A model generated the notes under the pieces. That model searched no databases and was not told where the DNA came from. It worked only from the letters and a program-made list of their open reading frames with translations. Shown here one piece after another: positions 1 through 7,055 of a stretch of DNA of 8,029 nt. This DNA comes from Syntrophobacterales bacterium. Lineage in GTDB: Bacteria > Desulfobacterota > Syntrophobacteria > BM002. The first letter of the stretch is position 1. Each line of letters begins with the position of its first letter. The stretch is from NCBI GenBank assembly GCA_030601545.1, contig JAUVTM010000085.1, positions 1-8,029 of the forward strand. Direction: 5' to 3'. Position numbers and translations under genes: made by a program.

Positions 1-93
1 TTCAGGTACGCCTCGGGTCCAACACCCTGCGGTTGCCCGGTGGCACGACCATCTTCACGGTCTCGCCACGGTAATTCATGAAACATCCGGGCT
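1..93 (-). repeat. Inverted-repeat (MITE-like) element, copy A, cut by the window edge
   Basis: Read on the minus strand from 93 downward, this begins AGCCCGGATGTTTCATGAAT and matches the left arm of the complete copy at 7107-7298. My hand alignment gives 56 identical bases out of 64 across 93-30. An interior of different sequence follows, then an identical 16-base block ending at base 1. The interior forms a small hairpin (GGGT at 15-18 pairing with ACCC at 24-27), where the other copy has an 18-bp perfect palindrome. The outer end overlaps the stop codon of the activase gene. No transposase is present in the window, so it looks like a non-autonomous mobile element or another dispersed structured repeat. 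The other arm lies outside the window. Confidence 0.8.
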
Positions 94-1066
94 ACAGATC
101 GCCTGTTTCCCATTTGCCGCAACGATCCCCCCACCGCACCAAGCGCTCCTGGCCTTGGGCCATCGGCATCTTTACCTCCATGACCTCGCAGCCATTGGAG
201 CAACCCTCGCATTCAAAACCGTTGAGTTTATAGGGTATCTCTCCAACCTCAAAACCGCGGAAGCGTGTTTGTCTGGTTGAGGCCACCATTTCCTTGGCCA
301 GCAGCGCGGCACCAATGGCTCCCATCACCTCATAATCAGGTGGGACGATCAATCCTTTGTCCAGAACTCGCTCGAAGGCAGTTTGTATGCCGACATTGGC
401 AGCTACACCACCCTGGAAAAGGATAGGTCGGCGGAGTTCCTGGCTCTTGACCAGGTTGTTCAGATAATTGCGAACCAAAGCCTCGCACAGACCGGCTATG
501 ATGTCTTCCACACTGTGGCCCATCTGTTGTTTGTGAACCATGTCCGTCTCTGCGAACACCGTACAGCGGCTGGCAATCTTTACTGGTTTTCTAGCCTTGA
601 GGGCATATTCACCAAAGGATTCAATGGGGATTCCTAGTCGGTATGCCTGCTGGTCCAGAAAGGACCCGGTGCCGGCGGCACACACCGTGTTCATGGCAAA
701 GTCGATTACGGTGCCGTTTCGCAAGATGATACTCTTGGAGTCCTGGCCGCCGATTTCGATGACCGTATGCGCCTTAGGCTCATAATGGAGGGCTGCCACA
801 GCATGAGCGGTAATCTCATTCTTAATAACATCGGCACCTACTAAAATGCCGGCCAGATAGCGCCCACTGCCGGTGGTGCCCGCACCGTTGATGGTCAACT
901 CACCGTCCATTTTCTGAGCCAATCCCATGAGACCATTTTGCATCGCCTTCATGGGCTGGCCGTGGGTGCGCAAGTACTTTTTGTGCAGCACTCTACCACT
1001 GTCATCCACGAGCACCAGGTTGGTGCTGATGGAACCCACATCGATTCCCAGGTAAGCTGCTTTCAT
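92..1066 (-). CDS. Acyl-CoA dehydratase activase (BadF/BadG/BcrA/BcrD ATPase family, HgdC-like)
   Basis: ASKHA-fold ATPase predicted to drive ATP-dependent electron transfer into a 2-hydroxyacyl-CoA dehydratase or benzoyl-CoA-reductase-type partner in the cytoplasm. Visible motifs, counted from the ATG, are a phosphate-1 loop (GIDVGSIST, about 7-15), TGSGRYL (66-72), IEIGGQDSKS (103-112), CAAGTGSF with Cys129, SRCTVFAE with Cys168, and an adenosine-type motif FQGGVAANVG (217-226). Cys129 and Cys168 are at the places of the two cysteines through which HgdC-type dimers hold one [4Fe-4S] cluster. The protein is about 60 residues longer than classic HgdC and carries extra cysteines at 286, 289, 293 and 316 (CxxCxxxC plus RCGKW), a tail also known from large activases of this superfamily. 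I chose the ATG at 1066 over the GTG at 1072 because AAGGA at 1075-1079 is 8 nt from the ATG but only 2 nt from the GTG. The stop codon TAG (94-92) overlaps a repeat-element end. No dehydratase subunit is visible. The family call is firm; the substrate is unknown. Confidence 0.93.
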   Translation of the reverse strand: MKAAYLGIDVGSISTNLVLVDDSGRVLHKKYLRTHGQPMKAMQNGLMGLAQKMDGELTINGAGTTGSGRYLAGILVGADVIKNEITAHAVAALHYEPKAHTVIEIGGQDSKSIILRNGTVIDFAMNTVCAAGTGSFLDQQAYRLGIPIESFGEYALKARKPVKIASRCTVFAETDMVHKQQMGHSVEDIIAGLCEALVRNYLNNLVKSQELRRPILFQGGVAANVGIQTAFERVLDKGLIVPPDYEVMGAIGAALLAKEMVASTRQTRFRGFEVGEIPYKLNGFECEGCSNGCEVMEVKMPMAQGQERLVRWGDRCGKWETGDL

Positions 1067-1128
1067 GACCACATTCCTTTATTGTCAGTAGTCTGTTGCA
1101 GTTAGATGTGAAAAGTAAATGGACTTAG

Positions 1129-1157
1129 ATCATAACTGAAATCGGTATATTTGGCGA
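1129..1157 (-). promoter_or_regulatory. Candidate sigma-70-type promoter for the activase gene
   Basis: On the minus strand, TCGCCA (1157-1152, 4 of 6 matches to TTGACA) is followed after 17 bases by TATGAT (1134-1129, 5 of 6 matches to TATAAT). Transcription would start near 1122 and give a leader of roughly 55 nt before the ATG at 1066. The 235-bp gap and the repeats upstream fit an activase with its own promoter. This is a pattern match by eye only. Confidence 0.35.
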
Positions 1158-1186
1158 CGATCTTCCCGTTGGAATGAAGCTTCAGC

Positions 1187-1222
1187 GATTGTAGATTTCT
1201 GATTGCAGATTTTAGATTTTAG
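1187..1222 (+). repeat. AT-rich low-complexity repeat (GATTGTAGATTT-type units), left copy
   Basis: Near-repeats of GATT(G)(T/C)AGATTT occur in tandem, with the core ATTGTAGATTT at 1188-1198. The same unit in the same orientation recurs at 3893-3937, so the exporter gene is bracketed by the two tracts. It is non-coding. From memory, similar ATCTAAAATCTACAATC tracts are dispersed between genes in several bacterial phyla; I cannot check that here. Confidence 0.7.
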
Positions 1223-1248
1223 AACAAAGATCCAGGTTATCCTTATCC

Positions 1249-1333
1249 CCGCTTCTCCGTCACTCCGCCTCTCCGTGTCTCCGCGTCGCCGTCTCCCCGC
1301 GTCAATCTTTTTCGCGTCTCCGCGTCGCCGTTT
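1249..1333 (+). repeat. GC-rich short-period repeat (TCTCCGCG/CTCCG units) reaching into the exporter gene
   Basis: A run of CTCCG-containing units with an irregular period of about 8-9 bases. It contains a perfect 16-bp direct repeat, GTCTCCGCGTCGCCGT, at 1277-1292 and 1316-1331, offset 39 bp. The right part (1302-1333) encodes the last codons of the RND exporter and the left part lies beyond its stop codon. It looks like a minisatellite-type repeat that expanded across the gene's 3' end. Confidence 0.75.
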
Positions 1334-3893
1334 CGCCCTTTCTCCTTGTCATCCAGAGTTCCCACCATGCCAGCACCGCTGGCAGCAGAATGAGGGCGGC
1401 AAGTAGACAGGTCAGGATTCCCAGGCCGGCAACCCAGCCGATGCTGCGCAAACCAGGGTAATGGGAACTTATCAGGGAACCGAATCCTATGGAGGTGGTC
1501 AGAGAGGTAAGCACAATGGCGCGTCCTATTTGCCTGATCACTGCCGTGAGGTCTTGGCCGGGTTCCTCACGCCAGCGGAGCACAATGTGAATGCCGTCAT
1601 CAATGCCGATGCCGACAATCAACGGCAGCACAATGAAATTGGCGTAGTTGAATGAAAGTGAAGCCAATGACATGATCCCCAACATGGCCACCACCCCAGC
1701 CAGCAAGGGAATGGAAGCCAGGGCTGCGGTCAAAGGGTTTCGCAATGCCAGGAGCAGTACCACAGCAATAGCCACACCGGCAAGAGCAAGGGAGTCGCCA
1801 AGGTCATGCCACACCAGTCCTTTCAGATGATCTGTCAAAACCGCCCAGCCGGCCACCCGGTACTCACTGCTGCTGAGTCCCGCTTCGCTTGCGGCCTTAT
1901 GGAGATCCAGGGTTAGGTTCTGCAAGTCACTCTTGCGCCATAAACCTTCCCGCGGATAGACAAAAGTGAACAACTTTCGGGTAGGGCCGTAATCCACCCA
2001 AAAAGGCTCGAGCAAGCCTTCGAGGTTTGCCTGTTTGAAAGTCCCTCGATCCACCTCACCTTTGGGACGTACCAGTGTCCTCAACCAGCGTAAATATGAA
2101 ATGTACTCAGGGAGGAATTGGAAGCCGTTCTCCTGGAGTGCCTGTTTAAAAGTGGCCTCTATCCGAACCGGATCGAGGTCGGCAGCGTGGCGATTAAAGA
2201 AATCAAGCGCTTGCCGCTGGTTCTCCGGTGCCGGCAAGTAAGAGAGAATGCTGCGGTAGTGTGACAAGCGCCCGGCAGCCTGTCGCCGGCCCATAGCCTT
2301 CTCTAGTCGCCAGGCTCGATCCAAAAGCGCTTCATCGCTATCGCCCTCCATTACCAGGAGAAGATACCCGCTCGCTCCACCCAGAATGGCCTCGATCTGT
2401 TTTTCTGCGGCCATGTGACCAGCCTTTTGTGGCCTCAGGGCTCGGAGGTCCTGTTGAAATGAGATACCAAAAGCAGAAAAACCCAAGAATGTCAATAAAA
2501 TAAGACTTATAGCCACCACCAGGCGCGGACGTGCCACCACCGGAGTAATCAGAGAATCAAGACCGAAGTTAGGAATAGGTCGTGAGGAGCCTATCGGCCG
2601 ACCACGACTTTCCTGCCAGGCAAGCAAGGCCGGGAGTACCACCAGCATAGCAGCCAGGCAGGCAAGAATGCCAACGCCGGTAATTATGCCCAGTTCTTGA
2701 AATCCCCTGAAAGAGGAAATCCCTAGAGCGAAAAAGGCTGCCGCAGTAGTCAGTCCGCCCATGAGAATGGCTCTACCGCTCTTGGCCAGGGCCAGGTGCA
2801 ACCGGGTGTTGTGCACCTTACTCTGCCCTGCCTCGATGTACAGATTGAGGAGGTGTATGCCGAAGTCAATACCAAGCCCCAGCAGGACGGCGGCAAAGGC
2901 GCCGGTGAGGATGTTGACGTGGCCGAAGATGAGCTGCAAAATCCCAAAGGTCCAGATTAAAGCCATGGCCAATGGCAGGAGCATGAGGAGGAGAATGCGT
3001 AATTGCCGAAAAACAAGAAAAAAGAGAAGATTGACTCCTATGAGTGAGATGATAAAGCTACTTTGCAGATCCTTGCGGGTTAGGGCTTCGTCCTCCAGGG
3101 CAATGGGATATCCACCGGCAAAGGTAACGGCAGGGGCAGCAACTATACCTGGATGGGAGTTTTGCCAGTTGCGAATGGCGGTTTCAGCTGCAGTAGAAGC
3201 AGCAGCCATTAGTTTCTTGGTATATTTAATGTTTCGCGCTGATTTCTCCGGCCGTATGAACGCCAGAAGATGGCGGCGGTCCTTATCCACCAGATAACCA
3301 TCCTCCAGGTCAAGGCCAGCAAAGGAACGTTGTGAGAACCAACGGGAAAGCCATAGGTGGCGCAAGCCCAGGGGATCTCTGAGAATCATTTCCTGAATCG
3401 CACCCTGCATCGGCATCAGCAAAAGCCGCTTGTTTTCTCGCACCTGACGGTGAATGGAATCATCGCTCAGCCGGTCAAGGAGATCCATCCGCTCTTGTTC
3501 TGAAAGAAACAGACCGGCGTGCGGCAGCAACACTTCGGAGAAGAATCGCTTTTGCTGGGTGGTGACCTTGGCTTCCAGATGCCCTATGTGGGGGAAAGAA
3601 GCCATTTCTTGAATGAAACCATCGACTACCTGCTTGCCGCTTTCCAAATTTCCAGGTTCAGGGAGGCTGACAACCACTACCAGGACGTCCTGGGGACCTG
3701 CGTCCAGCAGATCAGCCAGCAGTTTCTTGGCATGACTGTCCTTGGAAGGCATGAGAGAGTCCAGACTAGAATCCATTTTAAGCTGGGTGATAAGTATGAT
3801 TGCTATACAGGTGAGAAGGACGGCTATCAGCAGAATCAGCCGATGACTTTGGCTAATGCGATCTGCTAAAACGCTGAAGAAAGAGCGGGACAT
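1302..3893 (-). CDS. RND-superfamily exporter with two MMPL domains (HpnN-like)
   Basis: An 863-residue inner-membrane transporter predicted to use the proton gradient to move hydrophobic cargo, probably lipids. It has the RND plan of two similar halves: TM1 (about 17-37), a long periplasmic loop (40-277), five TM segments (278-425), TM7 (457-477), a second loop (480-698), and five more TM segments (701-843). Each half has the conserved acidic motif in its fourth TM segment: GLGIDFGIH (339-347, Asp343) and GIGIDDGIH (761-769, Asp765/766), probably involved in proton coupling. Length and architecture resemble HpnN, the hopanoid-transport RND protein, but no other hopanoid gene is present, so I withhold a symbol. 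The ATG at 3893 is the only workable start: an in-frame TAA lies 7 codons upstream and the next Met is residue 40, past TM1. No Shine-Dalgarno is visible because the leader is an AT-rich repeat. The last 15 residues are charged (TRRKGETATRRREKD) and most are encoded by a GC-rich repeat. Confidence 0.9.
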   Translation of the reverse strand: MSRSFFSVLADRISQSHRLILLIAVLLTCIAIILITQLKMDSSLDSLMPSKDSHAKKLLADLLDAGPQDVLVVVVSLPEPGNLESGKQVVDGFIQEMASFPHIGHLEAKVTTQQKRFFSEVLLPHAGLFLSEQERMDLLDRLSDDSIHRQVRENKRLLLMPMQGAIQEMILRDPLGLRHLWLSRWFSQRSFAGLDLEDGYLVDKDRRHLLAFIRPEKSARNIKYTKKLMAAASTAAETAIRNWQNSHPGIVAAPAVTFAGGYPIALEDEALTRKDLQSSFIISLIGVNLLFFLVFRQLRILLLMLLPLAMALIWTFGILQLIFGHVNILTGAFAAVLLGLGIDFGIHLLNLYIEAGQSKVHNTRLHLALAKSGRAILMGGLTTAAAFFALGISSFRGFQELGIITGVGILACLAAMLVVLPALLAWQESRGRPIGSSRPIPNFGLDSLITPVVARPRLVVAISLILLTFLGFSAFGISFQQDLRALRPQKAGHMAAEKQIEAILGGASGYLLLVMEGDSDEALLDRAWRLEKAMGRRQAAGRLSHYRSILSYLPAPENQRQALDFFNRHAADLDPVRIEATFKQALQENGFQFLPEYISYLRWLRTLVRPKGEVDRGTFKQANLEGLLEPFWVDYGPTRKLFTFVYPREGLWRKSDLQNLTLDLHKAASEAGLSSSEYRVAGWAVLTDHLKGLVWHDLGDSLALAGVAIAVVLLLALRNPLTAALASIPLLAGVVAMLGIMSLASLSFNYANFIVLPLIVGIGIDDGIHIVLRWREEPGQDLTAVIRQIGRAIVLTSLTTSIGFGSLISSHYPGLRSIGWVAGLGILTCLLAALILLPAVLAWWELWMTRRKGETATRRREKD

Positions 3894-3937
3894 TTTAGAT
3901 TGTAGATTTTAGATTGAAGATTGTAGATCTGAAATCT
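3893..3937 (+). repeat. AT-rich low-complexity repeat, right copy, forming the leader of the exporter gene
   Basis: Tandem near-copies of TTTAGATTGTAGA and TTTTAGATTGAAGATTG, sharing ATTGTAGATTT with the tract at 1187-1222 in the same orientation. On the minus strand the tract ends directly at the ATG of the RND gene, supplying its whole immediate leader (CTACAATCTAAA before the ATG) and leaving no ribosome binding site. Confidence 0.75.
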
Positions 3938-3975
3938 CCGGGCTAGTAGAAAACGATAGGTATTTGCTGAATGGG

Positions 3976-3997
3976 AACCGGGTGATCTTACCCGGTT
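3976..3997 (-). terminator. Hairpin just after the CsgG-NHL gene; possible terminator or mRNA-stabilising stem
   Basis: A perfect 8-bp stem, AACCGGGT (3976-3983) pairing with ACCCGGTT (3990-3997), has a 6-base loop. It begins 7 nt after the TAA (4007-4005) of the CsgG-NHL gene on the minus strand. No T-run follows on that strand (CCCATTC), so it is not a canonical Rho-independent terminator. It could instead protect the 3' end of the upstream message or cause partial termination before the RND gene. Confidence 0.45.
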
Positions 3998-4004
3998 GAC
4001 ATTC

Positions 4005-5672
4005 TTAGCGGGAAAATTTCTGAACTCGTGAATTGCCGGTATCAACCACAAAGACATTGCTGGCTCCGTCTATACTGAGTCCGTATGGTTTAACGAACCG
4101 TCCGGAGCTTCTTCCGGGTCCTCCGTAAGATCTGAGACTCTGTCCGGTTGGGCTCATTTCCCAGATCAAGGCGGTGGCGGCGTCCAGTACCAACAGATTC
4201 CCTGAGGACTGGTCAATGGCAACATCAGCGGGATAGTGCAGCCTGTCGGTGAAGGCGGCGAGAAAGCGGCCTTGGGAATCGAACTTCTGCACCCTTCGCA
4301 TTTTGCTATCTGCTACGTAAACATTGCCGCTTTCGTCCACAGTGAGGCCCATGGGGGAAACAAAAGAACCACTGCCTTTACCTTTGCTGCCCCAGGAGCG
4401 CAAGAACTTCCCCTGGTTATCAAACACCTGAACCCGGTTCATTTTGGCGTCAACCGTGTAAACGGCTCCGTCCGGGCCCACAGCAATTCCACTCAAGAAA
4501 TAAAAATCGCTACTTCCCTTACCTTTCTGGCCCCACTGGCCGAGGAAAACTCCGTTGGCGTCAAATTTCTGGACTCGATGATTGTAGGTATCAGCAACGT
4601 AGACGTTGCCTTCACTGTCCACGGCCACATCGTACGGTAGTGTCATACTGCCGGAACCAGTTCCTTTTTGTCCCCAACTTTTCATGTAGGTACCGCTGGT
4701 GTCAAATACCTGAATCCGGCTGTTATAGGTATCCGCCACATAGACATTGCCAAAATCATCGGCCGCTATCCCGAAGGGTTTTTGAAAATCTCCCGTGCCT
4801 GTGCCAACCATGCCCCAGGCTCGGGCAAAACGGAGGCTGCTGCTCGTGCCCAGCGAAGATGGAACACCGATAATGGGTCCGCTTATCCGGGACTTGGCTG
4901 CTCCAATGGAAACTATATTGTTTCCCACCGATACAGTCTCGTCGGTTTTTTGCTGGATCACTCTGGCAAAGGCCAACTTTTCCTGAATCTCAGTCACCTG
5001 AAGCTTACCCGTGGGAATCTTTTCAACTCCCAGAATCTCACCTGATACCGGGTGTTTGAAGATCTCGCCTTCCCGGTATACCTTAAATTGCATGCCCACT
5101 CTTGCCCCGGCAGATTTTCCCAAATCGAGGATGAAAGTGTTGCCCTTCTGGTGGATGATGAATCCCCGCAAGGGGAACTTGCTCACCAGCTGGGCCACGA
5201 ACAGACGGATTTTTTTGGACATAGCCCCAACGCTTCCGGCCGCCAGCCGGTCGGCCACTTTGATGGCGGCACTTTCCGTCTCAATAATCTTAACGTTGAG
5301 ATCTAACCCTTGTTGGTGACTGGTAACTGCGCCGGTGACTATGTAGGTGGCTCCCAACACCCGCCCCAATTGGGTTGCGGTATCCACATCAATGACCCCG
5401 GCCATTCCCAATTGTTGCTCTTCGACAATCTGTTGCAGAGCTTGTCGCTCAATGACGTCGAAACGACCCTGGTTTACGAAAGCAGTGGTGAGCCACTGGG
5501 CGACAACCTTCCCGAGTTCCTGAGACTTGGCCTTCTCTCCTTGAGCTTCAAGATCCACCACGGCAATCCTGGAACGAGCAGCAGCGTGCACCGATGCTTG
5601 AAAGGTAGTCCAGAAAAAGAGGGCAAAGATGAAGATGGCGAAGCTTACCCTTGCCCGCTGGTGTGGCCTCAT
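4005..5672 (-). CDS. Secreted CsgG-domain protein with C-terminal six-bladed NHL beta-propeller
   Basis: A 555-residue protein, predicted to be exported, of unknown exact role. Residues 8-30 form a signal peptide with a likely signal peptidase I site after VHA (28-30). There is no lipobox and I see no cysteine anywhere. Residues about 34-165 resemble CsgG (PF03783): IAVVDLEAQG (36-45), GRFDVIERQALQQI (69-82), and the LG(A/R)xYIVTG stretch (105-114). Residues about 168-256 form a small beta-rich domain reminiscent of the FlgT C-terminal fold (inference). From about 281 to the end are six NHL repeats. The blade-marking aromatic residues Trp286, 333, 380 and 427 are exactly 47 apart; blade 5 (from 474) is degenerate and 5 residues shorter, and blade 6 starts near Tyr516. 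The ATG is chosen because GAGGAG (5685-5680) lies 7 nt upstream. The start is 2 nt after the radical SAM stop codon, indicating translational coupling. CsgG itself is an outer-membrane secretion pore lipoprotein; whether this protein forms a pore is doubtful without a lipid anchor. Confidence 0.88.
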   Translation of the reverse strand: MRPHQRARVSFAIFIFALFFWTTFQASVHAAARSRIAVVDLEAQGEKAKSQELGKVVAQWLTTAFVNQGRFDVIERQALQQIVEEQQLGMAGVIDVDTATQLGRVLGATYIVTGAVTSHQQGLDLNVKIIETESAAIKVADRLAAGSVGAMSKKIRLFVAQLVSKFPLRGFIIHQKGNTFILDLGKSAGARVGMQFKVYREGEIFKHPVSGEILGVEKIPTGKLQVTEIQEKLAFARVIQQKTDETVSVGNNIVSIGAAKSRISGPIIGVPSSLGTSSSLRFARAWGMVGTGTGDFQKPFGIAADDFGNVYVADTYNSRIQVFDTSGTYMKSWGQKGTGSGSMTLPYDVAVDSEGNVYVADTYNHRVQKFDANGVFLGQWGQKGKGSSDFYFLSGIAVGPDGAVYTVDAKMNRVQVFDNQGKFLRSWGSKGKGSGSFVSPMGLTVDESGNVYVADSKMRRVQKFDSQGRFLAAFTDRLHYPADVAIDQSSGNLLVLDAATALIWEMSPTGQSLRSYGGPGRSSGRFVKPYGLSIDGASNVFVVDTGNSRVQKFSR

Positions 5673-5674
5673 GT

Positions 5675-7051
5675 CTACTCTCCTCGCGAGTGCTTAGACT
5701 GGGGGTGCTTCTGCCAGGCTGGGTCAGCAAAAGACTTGTAAGATTCAGCGAACTCATCGATTTCATCAGCCAGGTCGGTAAAGATGCAGTCCGCTCCCTC
5801 GTGGGTGAAGTAGGCTCCATGGTTTAGTGCCATCTCGCGTCCCACTTCGGGATGATCAACTAACATGCAGGGGCGATACAAGTTCTCATCATATGGTATC
5901 TTGGCTTTTATCGCCTGGAACAATGGCGAGTTAAGAGCTTCCTTTAATGAGTATTCGTGGATATTGTGAGTGGCAAAATGGCAGAAAACACAGGGCTCCA
6001 CATCGCCTTTAGAATTGATATGAGCATACTTGCGGGCGCCTGACATGCAGCCATTCACCCACGGGGCATCGTTCCAAAAATCTATGAATAGAATTGGCTT
6101 GCTGTTGCGCCAACGACCCAGAGACTCCCTGAGATAATCTCTTTGCTGCGGAGTGGGCATCAGTTCGGTCTTGGGGTCCCTTCCCACCGGGACATACATG
6201 AAGTAGCAGCCGAGAAGGCAGCCTTTGTCAATCATAAAATCCACGAATTCGTCGCTGGTGATGGAGTCGTGGTTTTTCCTGGTTTGGGTGGCGGAGTAGC
6301 CGAAAAGCACGCCGGCATCACGAAGCATGTCCATGGCCGCCATGACCCGGTCAAAGTGGCCTTTTCCCCGCCTCTGATCTGTAGCTTCCCTGAAGCCTTC
6401 AATGCTTATGGAAGGAATGACATTGCCCACCGAGATAATCTTTTGCGCCACTCTCTCATCAATGAGACCCCCGTGAGTGTACACCAGGAAGGACATATCA
6501 TTGTGCTTTTCGAAGACATCGAATATGTGCTTCAGAAAGAAGGGTTCACCACCGGAAAAAGTGATGAAATAGATGCCCATTTCTTTGGCCTCGATGAGGA
6601 TCCGGTCTATGGTCTCGAAACTCAATTCCTCAGTCTGCTGGTAACTACCGGCATAGCAGCCGAAACACTTGAGGTTGCAACGCATGGTCGGGCTGATAAC
6701 CAGGAATCCTGGTGGATAGTAGCCTCCAGGCTGTTCAGCAAAGGCTTTGCGTTTATTGGTTCCTACCAAGAGCTGGTTGATGACGTAGCTCTGGATGATG
6801 GTCTTGCGATGGTGAGGATTGAGAGAGCGAAGGATTTTCTTGGTAAATTCCAGAGCGGGGTGTCCCTGGTCAAAAAGGTCGAGGACCCAGCGAATCCGGC
6901 GAACGTAGTAGTCCCTCTTGCCAAGCTTCTCGGCAAGTCTACCTATGGTTCGATAGGTGAGCTTGAATAGTTTGTCGTTAGTTACATGGGCCAGAGACGC
7001 CATGAGCATGTTAATGACGTACACTTCCAGCCGATGGCCGTTCTTTTTCAA
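5675..7051 (-). CDS. Radical SAM enzyme with helical N-terminal extension and cysteine-rich C-terminus
   Basis: A cytosolic enzyme of 458 residues, expected to cleave S-adenosylmethionine reductively to start radical chemistry; the substrate is unknown. The CxxxCxxC cluster motif is CNLKCFGC (Cys125, 129, 132), followed by SGGEP (166-170) for SAM binding and SISIEG (214-219) in the barrel. After about residue 330 come further cysteines (335, 354, 357, 395, 422), including GCMSGARKYAHIN and EPCVFC, which resembles a SPASM/twitch-type auxiliary-cluster domain. The first 115 residues are an unusual, probably helical and basic extension. The start is TTG: codons TTG AAA AAG follow a strong GGAGGGG (7062-7056), with GGAGG 6 nt from the TTG; the first internal Met is residue 15. 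The stop TAG (5677-5675) is 2 nt before the CsgG-NHL start, so the two genes form an operon. No precursor peptide gene is evident beside it. Confidence 0.9.
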   Translation of the reverse strand: MKKNGHRLEVYVINMLMASLAHVTNDKLFKLTYRTIGRLAEKLGKRDYYVRRIRWVLDLFDQGHPALEFTKKILRSLNPHHRKTIIQSYVINQLLVGTNKRKAFAEQPGGYYPPGFLVISPTMRCNLKCFGCYAGSYQQTEELSFETIDRILIEAKEMGIYFITFSGGEPFFLKHIFDVFEKHNDMSFLVYTHGGLIDERVAQKIISVGNVIPSISIEGFREATDQRRGKGHFDRVMAAMDMLRDAGVLFGYSATQTRKNHDSITSDEFVDFMIDKGCLLGCYFMYVPVGRDPKTELMPTPQQRDYLRESLGRWRNSKPILFIDFWNDAPWVNGCMSGARKYAHINSKGDVEPCVFCHFATHNIHEYSLKEALNSPLFQAIKAKIPYDENLYRPCMLVDHPEVGREMALNHGAYFTHEGADCIFTDLADEIDEFAESYKSFADPAWQKHPQSKHSRGE

Positions 7052-7055
7052 TGTT

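Noticed and set aside
1..93. CRISPR or tRNA origin for the structured left-edge sequence
   Set aside because: There are no regularly spaced repeats or cloverleaf; the match to 7107-7298 explains it as a dispersed inverted-repeat element.
1067..1072. Upstream GTG at 1072 as the activase start
   Set aside because: It would sit only 2 nt from the Shine-Dalgarno, while the ATG at 1066 is 8 nt away and fits normal spacing.
1175..1184. The 10-bp palindrome TGAAGCTTCA upstream of the activase promoter candidate, considered as an operator
   Set aside because: It is too short and occurs once; a palindrome this size is expected by chance and no regulator is nearby.
2761..3297. A 178-codon plus-strand open frame opposite the exporter gene
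   Set aside because: It is rich in Arg, Met and Ser with no recognisable domain, and lies wholly antisense to a clearly conserved RND region with TM segments and motifs.
6143..6970. A 275-codon plus-strand open frame opposite the radical SAM gene
   Set aside because: It lies on the strand opposite the CxxxCxxC and SGGEP motif region, shows no domain, and is best explained as a shadow of the codon bias of the real gene.
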